Below, one piece after another: positions 24,597 to 33,660 of a stretch of DNA of 64,000 nucleotides. Numbering within the stretch: position 1 is the stretch's first letter; each line of letters starts with the position of its first letter. The notes under the pieces are model-generated. The model made no database searches, was not told the origin of the DNA, and was given only the letters and a program-made list of their open reading frames with translations. The position numbers and the translations under genes were made by a program. This stretch comes from Arthrobacter sp. FW305-BF8 (GTDB lineage Bacteria; Actinomycetota; Actinomycetes; Actinomycetales; Micrococcaceae), in the NCBI RefSeq assembly GCF_021789315.1, contig NZ_CP084561.1, positions 558,001 to 622,000 of the forward strand. Direction: 5' to 3'.

Positions 24597-26309
24597 ATGG
24601 CACCCGCCGATTTCACCACCGGTGCCCGCCCGGTCAAAGCAGCCCGAGGCACCGAGCTCACCGCCAAGTCCTGGCAGACCGAAGCACCCCTGCGCATGCT
24701 CATGAACAACCTCGACCCTGAGGTCGCCGAACGCCCGGATGACCTGGTGGTCTACGGCGGTACCGGCCGGGCCGTGCGCTCCTGGGCCGCATTCGATGCC
24801 ATCACCCGCACCCTGGAAACGATGGACAAGGACGAGACCCTGCTGGTCCAGTCCGGCAAGCCGGTGGGCGTCTTCCGCACCAATGAATGGGCGCCGCGTG
24901 TGCTGTTGGCCAACTCCAACCTCGTCGGCGACTGGGCTACGTGGCCCGAGTTCCGCCGGCTCGAGGCCGAGGGCCTGATGATGTACGGGCAGATGACGGC
25001 CGGTTCCTGGATCTACATCGGCACGCAGGGCATCCTGCAGGGGACGTTCGAAACCTTCGCAGCCATCGCGCGCAAGCTCACTGGAGACAGCAATGGCACG
25101 CTCGCCGGCACCCTGACACTGACCGGCGGCTGCGGCGGCATGGGCGGCGCCCAGCCCCTCGCCGTCACCCTGAACGAGGGCGCCTGCCTGATTGTCGACG
25201 TCGACGAGACCCGCCTCCGCCGCCGCGCCGGCAAGCGCTACCTGGACGAGGTGGAAACCGACCTCGACGCCGCCATCGCCAAGGTCCTGAAGGCCAAGGA
25301 AGAGCGCCGCGGCTGGTCCGTGGGCTATGTCGGCAACGCCGCCGAGGTGTTCCCCGAACTCCTTCGCCGGCACAAGGCCGGCGAGCTGACCATCGACATC
25401 GTCACCGACCAGACCTCCGCCCACGACCCCCTGAGCTATCTGCCGGAAGGCATCTCCGTGGACGAATGGCACCGCGAAGCAGAAGCTGACCCGGAGGGCT
25501 TCACCAAGAAGGCCCAGGCATCGATGGCCAAGCACGTCCAGGCCATGGTCGAATTCCAGGACGCCGGCGCCGAGGTGTTCGACTACGGAAACTCCATCCG
25601 CGACGAGGCCCGCAAGGGCGGCTACAGCCGGGCATTCGAATTCCCCGGTTTCGTTCCGGCCTACATCCGCCCGCTGTTCTGCGAGGGCCTGGGCCCGTTC
25701 CGCTGGGTCGCCCTCTCCGGGGATCCCGAGGACATCGCCGTCACCGACAAAGCCATCAAGGAGCTCTTCCCGGAGAATCAGCACCTGCACCGCTGGATCG
25801 ACGCCGCCGCCGAGCGCGTGGAGTTCGAAGGCCTGCCGGCCCGCATTTGCTGGCTGGGCTACGGCGAACGCGCCAAGGCCGGGCTGTTGTTCAACCAGCT
25901 GGTCAAGGAAGGCAAGGTCAAGGCGCCCATCGTGATCGGCCGCGACCACCTGGACTCCGGCTCCGTCGCCTCCCCGTACCGGGAAACGGAAGCCATGGCC
26001 GACGGCTCCGACCCCATCGCCGACTGGCCCATGCTCAACGCCCTGCTCAACACCGCCTCCGGCGCCACCTGGGTCTCCCTCCATCACGGCGGAGGAGTCG
26101 GCATCGGCCGCTCCATCCACGCCGGCCAGGTCTCGGTCGCCGACGGCACCGATCTCGCAGCGCAGAAGCTCGAGCGGCTCCTCACCAACGATCCCGGCAT
26201 GGGCGTGATCAGGCATGTCGACGCCGGCTATGACCGCGCCGTCGACGTCGCCAAGGAACGCGGCGTCCGGATCCCGATGAACGAATCCACCCCAAGTAGC
26301 TCGCATTAG
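24597..26309 (+). CDS. hutU: urocanate hydratase
   Basis: The ATG at 24597 has GAAGGAG at about 6 bases. The 570-residue protein shows the urocanase pattern throughout: NNLDPEVAERPDDLVVYGGTGRAVRSW, the NAD-binding GGCGGMGGAQPLAVTLN (near residues 178-194), YLPEGISVDEWHREAE, YGNSIRDEARKGGY, FCEGLGPFRWVALSGDP, and GATWVSLHHGGGVGIGRSIHAGQV. It hydrates urocanate to imidazolonepropionate with tightly bound NAD, step two of histidine breakdown. hutH follows after 62 bp containing a hairpin. Very secure assignment. Confidence 0.97.
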   Translation: MAPADFTTGARPVKAARGTELTAKSWQTEAPLRMLMNNLDPEVAERPDDLVVYGGTGRAVRSWAAFDAITRTLETMDKDETLLVQSGKPVGVFRTNEWAPRVLLANSNLVGDWATWPEFRRLEAEGLMMYGQMTAGSWIYIGTQGILQGTFETFAAIARKLTGDSNGTLAGTLTLTGGCGGMGGAQPLAVTLNEGACLIVDVDETRLRRRAGKRYLDEVETDLDAAIAKVLKAKEERRGWSVGYVGNAAEVFPELLRRHKAGELTIDIVTDQTSAHDPLSYLPEGISVDEWHREAEADPEGFTKKAQASMAKHVQAMVEFQDAGAEVFDYGNSIRDEARKGGYSRAFEFPGFVPAYIRPLFCEGLGPFRWVALSGDPEDIAVTDKAIKELFPENQHLHRWIDAAAERVEFEGLPARICWLGYGERAKAGLLFNQLVKEGKVKAPIVIGRDHLDSGSVASPYRETEAMADGSDPIADWPMLNALLNTASGATWVSLHHGGGVGIGRSIHAGQVSVADGTDLAAQKLERLLTNDPGMGVIRHVDAGYDRAVDVAKERGVRIPMNESTPSSSH

Positions 26310-26311
26310 AC

Positions 26312-26335
26312 GTCGTTTTGGCTGCTCAAAACGAC
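26312..26335. repeat. perfect 9-bp-arm hairpin between hutU and hutH
   Basis: gtcgttttg, a 6-base loop gctgct, then caaaacgac (26312-26320, 26327-26335). It starts 3 bases after the hutU stop and could attenuate or process the hutUH message. Confidence 0.75.
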
Positions 26336-26371
26336 AACAACTGCCAGTCAGTTGGGAAGAAGGAAGAAGAA

Positions 26372-27967
26372 ATGACAACTATCACCACCCACGAACCGCT
26401 CACCGTTACCCTCGGTGCCAGCGGTGCCACGCCCGAGGACCTCGTCGCCGTCGCACGCCATGACGCCAAGGTGACCATCTCCCAGAACGCCCTGGAAACC
26501 GTCGCCAAGGTCCGCGCACACATCGACGAACTGGCCCACAGCGACGTGCCCGCGTACGGCATCTCCACGGGCTTCGGCGCGCTGGCCAACCGCCACATCC
26601 CCGGCGAGCTGCGGACCCAGCTGCAGAAGTCGCTGATCCGCAGCCACGCCGCCGGCATGGGCCCCGCGGTGGAACGCGAAGTAGTCCGCGGCATCATGTT
26701 CCTGCGCGCCAAGACCCTCGCCTCGGGCCGTACCGGTGTCCGGCCGGTGGTCCTGCAGACCATGGTGGACGTGCTCAACGCCGGCATCACCCCGGTGGTC
26801 CGGGAGTTCGGTTCGCTGGGCTGCTCCGGCGACCTGGCACCGCTGTCCCACTGCGCCCTGGTCCTCATGGGTGAAGGCGAAGCGACAGGACCCGACGGCG
26901 AACTGTACGGCGGCGCCGGCCAACCCACGGTTGCTGAACTGCTCGCCGCGCACGGCATCGAACCGGTGACGCTTGCCGAGAAGGAAGGTCTGGCGCTGGT
27001 CAACGGCACCGAGGGCATGCTGGGCATGCTCCTGATGGCCATAGCGGACCTGCGGCAGTTGCTGACGGCGGCGGACATCACCGCCGCGCTCAGCGTCGAG
27101 GCGCTGCTCGGCACGGACCAGGTGTTCCTGCCCGAGCTGCACGCCGCCCTCCGCCCGCACCCCGGCCAGGCCGCCTCCGCGGACAATATGCTCCGGGTTC
27201 TGTCTGACTCGGCCATCGTGGCCTCGCACCGGGTGGGCGATTCACGTGTCCAGGACGCATACTCGCTGCGCTGTGCACCCCAGGTTGCGGGCGCCGTCCG
27301 GGACACGGTCGACCACGCTGAGCTGGTGGCTTCCCGTGAACTCGCGGCCGCCATCGACAACCCCGTGGTCCTGCCTGACGGCCGGGTCAGCTCCAACGGC
27401 AACTTCCACGGCGCACCGGTGGCGTACGTGCTCGATTACCTGGCCATCGCCGTGGCGGACCTCAGCTCCATCGCCGAACGGCGCACGGACCGCATGCTTG
27501 ACCCGGCCCGTTCGCACGGCCTGCCGGCGTTCCTGGCAGCGGATCCGGGCGTGGACTCGGGCCTCATGATCGCCCAGTACACCCAGGCGGGCCTGGTCTC
27601 GGACAACAAGCGGCTCGCGGTGCCCGCCTCCGTCGACTCCATCCCGAGCTCCGCCATGCAGGAGGACCACGTGTCCATGGGCTGGCACGCCGCCCGCAAG
27701 CTCCGGAAGGCCGTGGAGAACCTCCGCCGCGTTCTCGCGATCGAACTCGTGACGTCGGCACGGGCCATAGATATGCGCACGCAGCTCTCCGATGGCCAGC
27801 TGACCCCGGGTCCTGCGGGGGCGGCTGTCCTCGAAGCGCTGCGGACCGTCGTGGGCGGTCCGGGCACGGACAGGTTCCTCTCACCGGAGCTCGAGGCCGC
27901 CGACCAGCTGGTCGGCTCTGGTGCGGTGCGGGCGGCAGCCGAATCCGCCGTCGGAAATCTCGCCTGA
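26372..27967 (+). CDS. hutH: histidine ammonia-lyase
   Basis: The ATG at 26372 follows AAGGAAG; the 531-residue product covers the whole family. Key features are YGISTGFGALANRHIP, LIRSHAAGMG, the MIO cofactor region GSLGCSGDLAPLSHCALVLMGEGEA (Cys151-Ser152-Gly153), QDAYSLRCAPQVAGAVRD and the C-terminal QEDHVSMGWHAARKL. The enzyme removes ammonia from L-histidine to give urocanate. The MIO tripeptide is CSG in place of the common ASG, a variant I believe is usual in actinobacterial HutH. It follows hutU in the same orientation, presumably one operon under HutR. Confidence 0.97.
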   Translation: MTTITTHEPLTVTLGASGATPEDLVAVARHDAKVTISQNALETVAKVRAHIDELAHSDVPAYGISTGFGALANRHIPGELRTQLQKSLIRSHAAGMGPAVEREVVRGIMFLRAKTLASGRTGVRPVVLQTMVDVLNAGITPVVREFGSLGCSGDLAPLSHCALVLMGEGEATGPDGELYGGAGQPTVAELLAAHGIEPVTLAEKEGLALVNGTEGMLGMLLMAIADLRQLLTAADITAALSVEALLGTDQVFLPELHAALRPHPGQAASADNMLRVLSDSAIVASHRVGDSRVQDAYSLRCAPQVAGAVRDTVDHAELVASRELAAAIDNPVVLPDGRVSSNGNFHGAPVAYVLDYLAIAVADLSSIAERRTDRMLDPARSHGLPAFLAADPGVDSGLMIAQYTQAGLVSDNKRLAVPASVDSIPSSAMQEDHVSMGWHAARKLRKAVENLRRVLAIELVTSARAIDMRTQLSDGQLTPGPAGAAVLEALRTVVGGPGTDRFLSPELEAADQLVGSGAVRAAAESAVGNLA

Positions 27968-27980
27968 CGGTGAACAAAGT

Positions 27981-28011
27981 GCACCGCCGGCAAACATTTT
28001 GCCGGCGGTGC
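27981..28011 (+). terminator. strong hairpin after hutH
   Basis: A perfect 14-bp stem (27981-27994 with 27998-28011, containing GCACCGCCGGC) closes a three-base loop, 13 bases after the hutH stop. No T run follows, but stem strength suggests termination or 3'-end protection of the hutUH mRNA. Confidence 0.7.
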
Positions 28012-28132
28012 CGAAATACTCCGCAACGGGCCGCACACAGCCCGGCGGGTGTAGTAGAACTAAAGGTGTAGTAAAAGTCACATCAAAGAGGCTGTGGCGG
28101 AAGAGAACATCCACAAAGGGGTAGAAGTTCAA

Positions 28133-28369
28133 ATGAAAGCACGCGGGGCAGTCCTGTCCAGACGCATGGCACACGCAGCTACGGTCACCAACTGGGGATC
28201 GCTGCACGTGGGCGAGCGGGTCGAGATCATCAAGCATGCCCATGTCATTGCGGCAGGCGAGGTGGAGGAAGTCTCACGGAGCGGAAACGTGTTGTGGCTG
28301 ATCTGCGGTGGAGCGCCTGAGTCGCAGCTCTTTATGAGGTCCGACGGCGTGCAGGTGCGCCGGATGTAA
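28133..28369 (+). CDS. conserved hypothetical protein, 78 aa
   Basis: The ATG at 28133 has AAAGGGG at about 12 bases; an in-frame GTG 13 codons upstream has worse spacing. The product starts with a basic stretch (KARGAVLSRRMAHAATVTNWGSLHVGERVEII) and continues HAHVIAAGEVEEVSRSGNVLWLICGGAPESQLFMRSDGVQVRRM, probably a small beta-barrel. No signal peptide or membrane helix. It is followed by a strong bidirectional terminator, which supports a real transcript. Function unknown. Confidence 0.65.
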   Translation: MKARGAVLSRRMAHAATVTNWGSLHVGERVEIIKHAHVIAAGEVEEVSRSGNVLWLICGGAPESQLFMRSDGVQVRRM

Positions 28370-28408
28370 TCCGGCAGAAGCGGCGCGGCAGGCCGCGCTC
28401 CGGAAAAA

Positions 28409-28475
28409 CAAAAAGCCCCCGACCTTGGCTCATTCGGCCCTTCGGCCAGAATGAGTTCAGGATCGGGGGCTTTTT
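28409..28475. terminator. bidirectional intrinsic terminator
   Basis: aaaaagcccccga at the left and tcgggggcttttt at the right form an outer stem flanked by A and T runs on both sides. An inner stem (ctcattcg... with ...gaatgag around ggcccttcggcc) sits inside. It lies between convergent genes ending at 28369 and 28482 and can serve both. Confidence 0.92.
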
Positions 28476-28481
28476 CGCGCG

Positions 28482-28742
28482 CTAGGCCGCGATGTCCTCG
28501 TGTGTTTCACCGAAGGGAACAGACTCGTCGAGGGCCACCGTGTAGCGGCCTGGCTCGAGGCGCGTGACCTTGATGCCGCAGGTGCCTTCCTGGGCGGCCG
28601 TTTCGATCAGCGTCTCCACGGCGCTTTCCAGGCCGTCGTGGACCTGGGCGGCACTCGTGAATGCCAGGTGGATGGACCGGGCATCCGCAGAGGGAGACGC
28701 GCTCGTAGGAGCGGTTGGGCGCTCCAGGGTTGCTGTGCTCAA
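28482..28742 (-). CDS. conserved hypothetical protein, 86 aa
   Basis: The frame starts at a TTG at 28742 with only a weak GAAAG upstream. The product begins STATLERPTAPTSASPSADARSIHLAFTSAAQVHDGLESAVETLIETAAQEGTCGIKVTRLEPGRYTVALDESVPFGETHEDIAA. An N-terminal flexible part precedes a compact alpha/beta region. The convergent terminator at 28409-28475 supports expression. I do not recognise the family. Confidence 0.55.
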   Translation of the reverse strand: MSTATLERPTAPTSASPSADARSIHLAFTSAAQVHDGLESAVETLIETAAQEGTCGIKVTRLEPGRYTVALDESVPFGETHEDIAA

Positions 28743-28974
28743 TGTACTGACTTTCTTTGGTTCTTGCCGGGGGGCAGTAGACCATTCTACCGGGAGTCAG
28801 GGCAAAGGTAAGATGACTGTCATTTGACAGCCATGTTGACGATAGTTGTCTTATCAACCATTCTGTCGTCCCGGGCCGGTAAAAGCCACACCGAGCAGCG
28901 CCCGGAGACCCCCTCCCTCGTGCTGCGCGCTAATGTTGGTCAGGTCTGAGAGGCCGACGGCGCAGGAGGCGACC

Positions 28975-30279
28975 GTGTTTGAAGGTGCCAGCATCATGTT
29001 CGCCGCGGCGGGCGTAGCCGTCTTTGTTGCCGCCATCCTGCCCAAGGCGCTGCGCGATGCTCCGATCTCCATGCCAATGGTCTTCCTGGGCGCCGGCGCG
29101 GCCGCCTTCGGCCTGCTTCCCAACCTTCCGGACCCGAACCCCGTCCAGCACCCCGAGCTGACGCTGCATCTGACCGAGATCTGCGTGATCATCTCGCTGA
29201 TGGGAGCCGGGCTAGCGCTTGACCGTTCGGTGGGGCGGCGGAACTGGGCAACCACCTGGCGGATGCTCGGCATTGCCATGCCCCTATGCATGCTGGGCCT
29301 GACGCTCCTCGGACTCTGGCTGCTGGGCCTGGGACTTGCCGCCGCGCTCCTCGTGGCCGCCGCACTGGCACCCACCGATCCGGTCCTGGCCTCCGAGGTG
29401 CAGGTGGGCGAACCGGCCGACGAGGAGGAGGGCACCGACCAGGAGGACGAGGTCAGGTTCGCCTTGACCTCCGAGGCGGGACTGAATGACGGGCTGGCCT
29501 TTCCCTTTGTGTACCTGGCCATTGCCATGAGCCTTGTGGGGACGGCGCCGTCGGCCTGGTTTCCGGAGTGGTTCGGCGTGGACGTCCTGTGGCGCATCGG
29601 AATGGGCGTGCTGCTGGGCTACGGCACGGGCAAGGCGCTGGCACGGCTTTTCTTCTCCGCCCGGCATGACAGCATCCGACTGTCCAACCACTCCGAGGGC
29701 TTCGTCGCGCTGGCCGCCACCTTCCTGGCCTACGGTGTCACCGAAATGATCGAGGGCTACGGCTTCATCGCGGTGTTCGTGTGTGCAGTGACCATCAGGG
29801 CGGCGGAGCGCACCCACGGTTACCACCGCATTCTTCACTCCTACGTGGAACAGCTGGAGCGGCTGCTGACAGTGGTCATCCTGGTTCTCCTGGGCGGAGC
29901 GATCGCGCGGGGCCTGCTGGCCGACGTCGGCTGGGCTGAGGTGGGCGTTGCGCTGGCCTTCCTGGTCCTGGTGCGTCCGTTATCCGGCTGGCTGGCACTG
30001 GCCCGCGGCAAGACCGGTCCCCGGGAACGGATCGCCATTTCCTTCTTTGGCATCCGGGGCATCGGGTCCCTGTACTACCTTGCCTACGCGCTGGGCCAGG
30101 GCGCCTTCGGGGACCGGGCGGAGTATCTGTGGAGCATCGTCGGACTCGTCGTGGCCATGTCTGTGGTGCTGCACGGCGCCACCACGGCGCCGGTCATGAA
30201 ACGCCTGGACCGGCTTCGTGCACGCAGGGCCGCCGAGGAATTCGGCGACGAGGGAAAGGCGCCGCACACGCCGGTCTGA
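28975..30279 (+). CDS. CPA1-type cation:proton antiporter
   Basis: The GTG at 28975 has CAGGAGG at 6 bases, an excellent site, so upstream in-frame codons are ignored. The 434-residue membrane protein has about 12 hydrophobic segments. The transport core is visible: LAPTDPVLASEVQVG (residues about 130-145, with the ion-binding Asp of the NhaP/CPA1 family), then RFALTSEAGLNDGLAFPFVYLAIA with the ND pair, and later GPRERIAISFFGIRGIGSLYYLAYAL. An acidic loop (EPADEEEGTDQEDE) sits between the two motifs. It likely exchanges Na+ or K+ for H+ at the cell membrane for pH or salt homeostasis. Transcribed alone. Confidence 0.88.
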   Translation: MFEGASIMFAAAGVAVFVAAILPKALRDAPISMPMVFLGAGAAAFGLLPNLPDPNPVQHPELTLHLTEICVIISLMGAGLALDRSVGRRNWATTWRMLGIAMPLCMLGLTLLGLWLLGLGLAAALLVAAALAPTDPVLASEVQVGEPADEEEGTDQEDEVRFALTSEAGLNDGLAFPFVYLAIAMSLVGTAPSAWFPEWFGVDVLWRIGMGVLLGYGTGKALARLFFSARHDSIRLSNHSEGFVALAATFLAYGVTEMIEGYGFIAVFVCAVTIRAAERTHGYHRILHSYVEQLERLLTVVILVLLGGAIARGLLADVGWAEVGVALAFLVLVRPLSGWLALARGKTGPRERIAISFFGIRGIGSLYYLAYALGQGAFGDRAEYLWSIVGLVVAMSVVLHGATTAPVMKRLDRLRARRAAEEFGDEGKAPHTPV

Positions 30280-30308
30280 CGCCGGGGAACGAATGACGGT
30301 CCCGGGCC

Positions 30309-30327
30309 GTGAATATTCTGTATTCAC
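30309..30327. promoter_or_regulatory. palindrome GTGAATA-N5-TATTCAC upstream of the PBP gene
   Basis: Perfect 7-bp arms in an AT-rich patch 26 bases before the penicillin-binding-protein start. It could be an operator overlapping the promoter, or a hairpin after the antiporter. No binding protein known. Confidence 0.35.
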
Positions 30328-30352
30328 TCCGGTGGTGTGGTGAGCTTGGATC

Positions 30353-32560
30353 ATGGCAGGCAAAAGGTTGATATCCCGTATGGCTCTCGGCCTGGCAAAG
30401 TTGCTGGGGTTCGTGCTTGTCAGCTGCCTCTGCGGGGTCCTCGCAGCCAGCTTCCTGGTGCCCGGGGCCGCCCTCGCCGGCACCTCGGTCAGCAGGTCCA
30501 TTTCCTACTTCAACAGCCTCCCCACCGAGCTCGCGGTGCCCGCCCCGTCGCAGACCACCCGCATGCTGACGGCGGACGGCAAACTCATCGCCACGTTCTA
30601 TTCCGAGAACCGCGTCCGCGTGCCCCTGAAGCAGATGTCCCCGTTCATCCGGAAGGCCGCCGTCGCCATCGAGGACAGCCGCTTTTATGAACACAGCGGC
30701 GTCGACACACAAGGCATCCTGCGCGCACTGACCAGCAACCTGACCCGCGGCGACCGGCAGGGCGCCTCCACCCTCACCCAGCAGTACGTCACCAACATTG
30801 TGAACGAGTCCCTGATCTCCGAAGGCCGTGAGGACCAGGTGGTCCTCAGCGGGCAGAAGACCATGGGGGACAAGCTGCGCGAGATGCGGCTCGCGATGGC
30901 ACTGGAAAAGAAGTTCACCAAGGACCAGATCCTCGAGGGCTACCTCAACATCGTCTTCTTCAACCGCAGCGCCTACGGCATTGAGGCGGCGTCCCAGTAT
31001 TTCTTCAGCGTCCCGGCCAGCAAGCTGACCCTGCCCCAGTCCGCGCTGCTCGCGGGCCTGGTCAACAGCCCCAGCTTCTACGATCCCGTCACCAACCCCA
31101 GGAACTCGCTGCAACGCCGCAACCAGGTCCTCAGCGAAATGCTCAAGCAGAAAATGATCACCAAGAAGGAGCATGACGCCGCTGTGGCCTCCGGCGTCGG
31201 CCTGAAGGTGAAGCCCTCGCGGCAGGGCTGCGCCGCTGCCACCATGGCGCCGTACTTCTGTGATTACGTGACCCGGCTCTTCCTCAACAACCCGGCCTAC
31301 GGCGCGGACACCGAGGCGCGCGAAAAGCGGCTCTTCCGCGGCGGGCTGACCATCACCACCACCCTGGACAGCCGGCTGCAGGCGAAGGCCCAGGCGCAGG
31401 TGAACGCCACAGCCGGCGCCAATCCGGACAGGTGGGGCGCCTCGCTGGTCACGGTCCAGCCGGGCACCGGCCGGGTCCTGGCGATGGCGCAGAACACGGT
31501 GTACCTGCCCGGGCCCGGAAAGTTCGACACCCAGCTGAACTTCAACGTGGACGCCAAGGACGCGAACGGCAACGATCTCAACGGCGCCGGCGGGTTCCAG
31601 CCGGGCTCCACCATGAAGCCCTTCACCTTCGCCGAGTGGTTGCACCAGGGCAAGACCATGACCACCGTGGTGGACGCTTCGAAGCGCGAGTACCCTCTGG
31701 GCTTCCGCTGGCGGTCCTCCTGCGGCAAGGTGGCGGGCGGCTACAGCACGAAGCAGCGCAGGGCAGGACTCGAAACGGCTGACGACCTGCAGAATGCGTC
31801 CGAGGGCTACTACCGCAAGATGCCGGCCGACTACGGGCTCTACAACTCGATCAACACGGCCACTTTCGCAGAGGCCGCGCAGCTGGACTTCTGCGGGATC
31901 CAGAACATGGTCAACGCCGTCGGGCTCCGCAGCGGCCTGGACGGGACACCGGTGAACATGCACCAGCTGGGCAACCTCCTGGGCGGCACCGGGGTGGCGC
32001 CCCTGACCATGGCCAACGCCTTTGCCACCTTCGCCGCCGACGGCCGGTACTGCGTGCCGGTGGCCCTGGCCGGGGTGGCGGACATGGCGGGCAAGAAGCT
32101 GCCCGCGGAGGCCCAGGAATGCAGCGACACCGTGGACAAGAACGTGGTCCGCGGCGTAAACAAGGCGCTCCAGGACATGCTCAACAAGGGCTCCGGCATT
32201 TACATCAACCCCAAGGTGCAAAAGAGTGTGCCGGTGGCGGCCAAAACGGGTACCAACAACAGCAACAGTGCCACCTGGGTGCTGGGCTACACCACCGGCC
32301 TGGCCACGGCCTCGTTCTTCGGGGACGCCCTGGAGGGCCAGCAGCGGCCGGGCAGGAACCTCACTGTCAACGGCAAGCACTACGACCGCATTGACGGCTA
32401 TATGATCGCGGGCCCGCAGTGGGCGAACTACATGCTCCAGGTGGCGCGGCTCTATCCGGCGGCCGCCTTCCCCAAGCCGCCGGGGTCGATCGTCAGCAAG
32501 CCCGCGGCCAAGCCCAAGGCGCCCGCCCGGCCAGCCCCGAAGCCCAAGCCCAAGCCTTAG
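30353..32560 (+). CDS. class A penicillin-binding protein (transglycosylase/transpeptidase)
   Basis: The ATG at 30353 begins a short cytoplasmic tail and one membrane anchor (residues 12-40). The GT51 domain (about 60-240) has catalytic Glu107 in AAVAIEDSRFYEHSGVD, GASTLTQQYVTN, EGYLNIVFFNRSAYGIEAASQYFF. The transpeptidase domain has nucleophile Ser419 in PGSTMKPFTFAEWL, SIN in YNSINTATF and KTGTNNSNSATW. Length 735 residues. It polymerises and cross-links peptidoglycan outside the membrane. The C-terminus is a Pro/Lys/Ala-rich tail (PKAPARPAPKPKPKP) that may bind the wall. It is convergent with hutG. Confidence 0.95.
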   Translation: MAGKRLISRMALGLAKLLGFVLVSCLCGVLAASFLVPGAALAGTSVSRSISYFNSLPTELAVPAPSQTTRMLTADGKLIATFYSENRVRVPLKQMSPFIRKAAVAIEDSRFYEHSGVDTQGILRALTSNLTRGDRQGASTLTQQYVTNIVNESLISEGREDQVVLSGQKTMGDKLREMRLAMALEKKFTKDQILEGYLNIVFFNRSAYGIEAASQYFFSVPASKLTLPQSALLAGLVNSPSFYDPVTNPRNSLQRRNQVLSEMLKQKMITKKEHDAAVASGVGLKVKPSRQGCAAATMAPYFCDYVTRLFLNNPAYGADTEAREKRLFRGGLTITTTLDSRLQAKAQAQVNATAGANPDRWGASLVTVQPGTGRVLAMAQNTVYLPGPGKFDTQLNFNVDAKDANGNDLNGAGGFQPGSTMKPFTFAEWLHQGKTMTTVVDASKREYPLGFRWRSSCGKVAGGYSTKQRRAGLETADDLQNASEGYYRKMPADYGLYNSINTATFAEAAQLDFCGIQNMVNAVGLRSGLDGTPVNMHQLGNLLGGTGVAPLTMANAFATFAADGRYCVPVALAGVADMAGKKLPAEAQECSDTVDKNVVRGVNKALQDMLNKGSGIYINPKVQKSVPVAAKTGTNNSNSATWVLGYTTGLATASFFGDALEGQQRPGRNLTVNGKHYDRIDGYMIAGPQWANYMLQVARLYPAAAFPKPPGSIVSKPAAKPKAPARPAPKPKPKP

Positions 32561-32612
32561 CTCGACCAAGGATTAGCTGGCCCAAGGATGAGCCGGGCGG
32601 ACCAGCAGCTGC

Positions 32613-33578
32613 TTAGCCCAGCAGGATGCTGACCAGCCGCGCGGCCACCCGGGCCGTCCGGTTGTCGATGTCGAAGGCCGGATTCAGCTCGGCGACGTCC
32701 GCGTGCAGCAGCTTGCCGCTGGCCACCACTTGGCGGCAGACGGCACTGATCACCGGCAGCGGAACCCCATATGCGGCCGGGGCGCTGACTCCTGGAGCCA
32801 CCGCCGCCGGCAGCACGTCAAGGTCGATGGTCAGGTACAGCACGTCGATTCCGCTGAGGAAATCCGCCACAAAGGCCTCCGCCGCCCCGGCAGTGCAGTC
32901 CTCATCCAGCAGGTACCGCACGCCCAGCTCCTCGGCGGTGCTGAACAGCGCCCGTGTGTTGTTGGGTACGGAAATTCCGACGACGGCGTAGTTCAGTTCG
33001 CGTCCTGCGGCCGCTTCGGCGCGGGCCATCTGGAGGAACGGCGTCCCCGAACTCGGGGTGGCCTCATCCCTGAGGTCGAAGTGGGCATCGAGGTTGAGCA
33101 CGCCTAGCCGCTGGCCATCGCGGACCGCCCGGGACCCTGCCACGCCGAGGTAGCTCGCGTACGCGGTTTCGTGGCCGCCGCCCAGCAGCAAGGTGAGGTG
33201 GCCGCCGTTGAGCAGTGCGGACACCGCGAGGCCGGCGCGGGCCTGGCCGGCCTCCAGCTCGCCGTCGCGGACCACCACGTCGCCGGCGTCGGCGGCGGCG
33301 CGCTGCGAGTGGTAGGCCAGGGGGCCCAGCGCACTGCGGATGGCCGCGGGGGCGGCCGCGGCTCCGGTCCTGCCCTTGTTCCGGCGCACGCCCTCATCGC
33401 TGCAGAAGCCGAGGATCACGGCAGGGCGTCCGGCGGTGACGGGAGCGTGCGGGACCGCAGTGCTGCCGGCTGCCGGCGCTACCGCCTGCCACCACCGGCG
33501 GTGGGCTTCACCGTCGCCGTCGTAGCGGCCTGTCCAGGGGCGGGGTGCAGCGTCAACCGAGAGCGCGGGAAAGTCCAT
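32613..33578 (-). CDS. hutG: formimidoylglutamase (arginase/agmatinase family)
   Basis: The ATG at 33578 begins MDFPALSVDAAPRPWTGRYDGDGEAHRRWWQ, where the WTGR/D pattern is typical of HutG. Manganese ligands are present in LLLGGGHETAYAS, LNLDAHFDLRD and YLTIDLDVLP. 321 residues. It hydrolyses formimidoyl-glutamate to glutamate and formamide, the last hut step in this route. It is separated from hutUH by 4.6 kb, but a HutR-like box 56 bases upstream links it to the same regulon. The ribosome binding site is weak. The missing step, imidazolonepropionase (hutI), is not in this window. Confidence 0.93.
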   Translation of the reverse strand: MDFPALSVDAAPRPWTGRYDGDGEAHRRWWQAVAPAAGSTAVPHAPVTAGRPAVILGFCSDEGVRRNKGRTGAAAAPAAIRSALGPLAYHSQRAAADAGDVVVRDGELEAGQARAGLAVSALLNGGHLTLLLGGGHETAYASYLGVAGSRAVRDGQRLGVLNLDAHFDLRDEATPSSGTPFLQMARAEAAAGRELNYAVVGISVPNNTRALFSTAEELGVRYLLDEDCTAGAAEAFVADFLSGIDVLYLTIDLDVLPAAVAPGVSAPAAYGVPLPVISAVCRQVVASGKLLHADVAELNPAFDIDNRTARVAARLVSILLG

Positions 33579-33633
33579 GCTCCAAGCTCACCGTACGGAC
33601 ACAGCGAAAGCCAGCAGCGCCGCCGTCGTGATG

Positions 33634-33649
33634 TCTGAAATACCGGAAC
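33634..33649 (+). promoter_or_regulatory. putative HutR operator upstream of hutG, box 4
   Basis: tctgaaataccggaac matches the hutU box at 13 of 16 positions, and its 14-base core TCTGAAATACCGGA fits TCTGwwATwCCAGA except at one base. It lies 56 bases upstream of the hutG start codon, in its promoter region. Confidence 0.6.
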
Positions 33650-33660
33650 CCGCTTAAGCG

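Noticed and set aside
24489..26378. 629-residue minus-strand frame
   Set aside because: Entirely opposite to hutU, which is fully supported by family motifs.
30194..32569. 791-residue minus-strand frame
   Set aside because: Antisense to the penicillin-binding protein; no start signal or domain.
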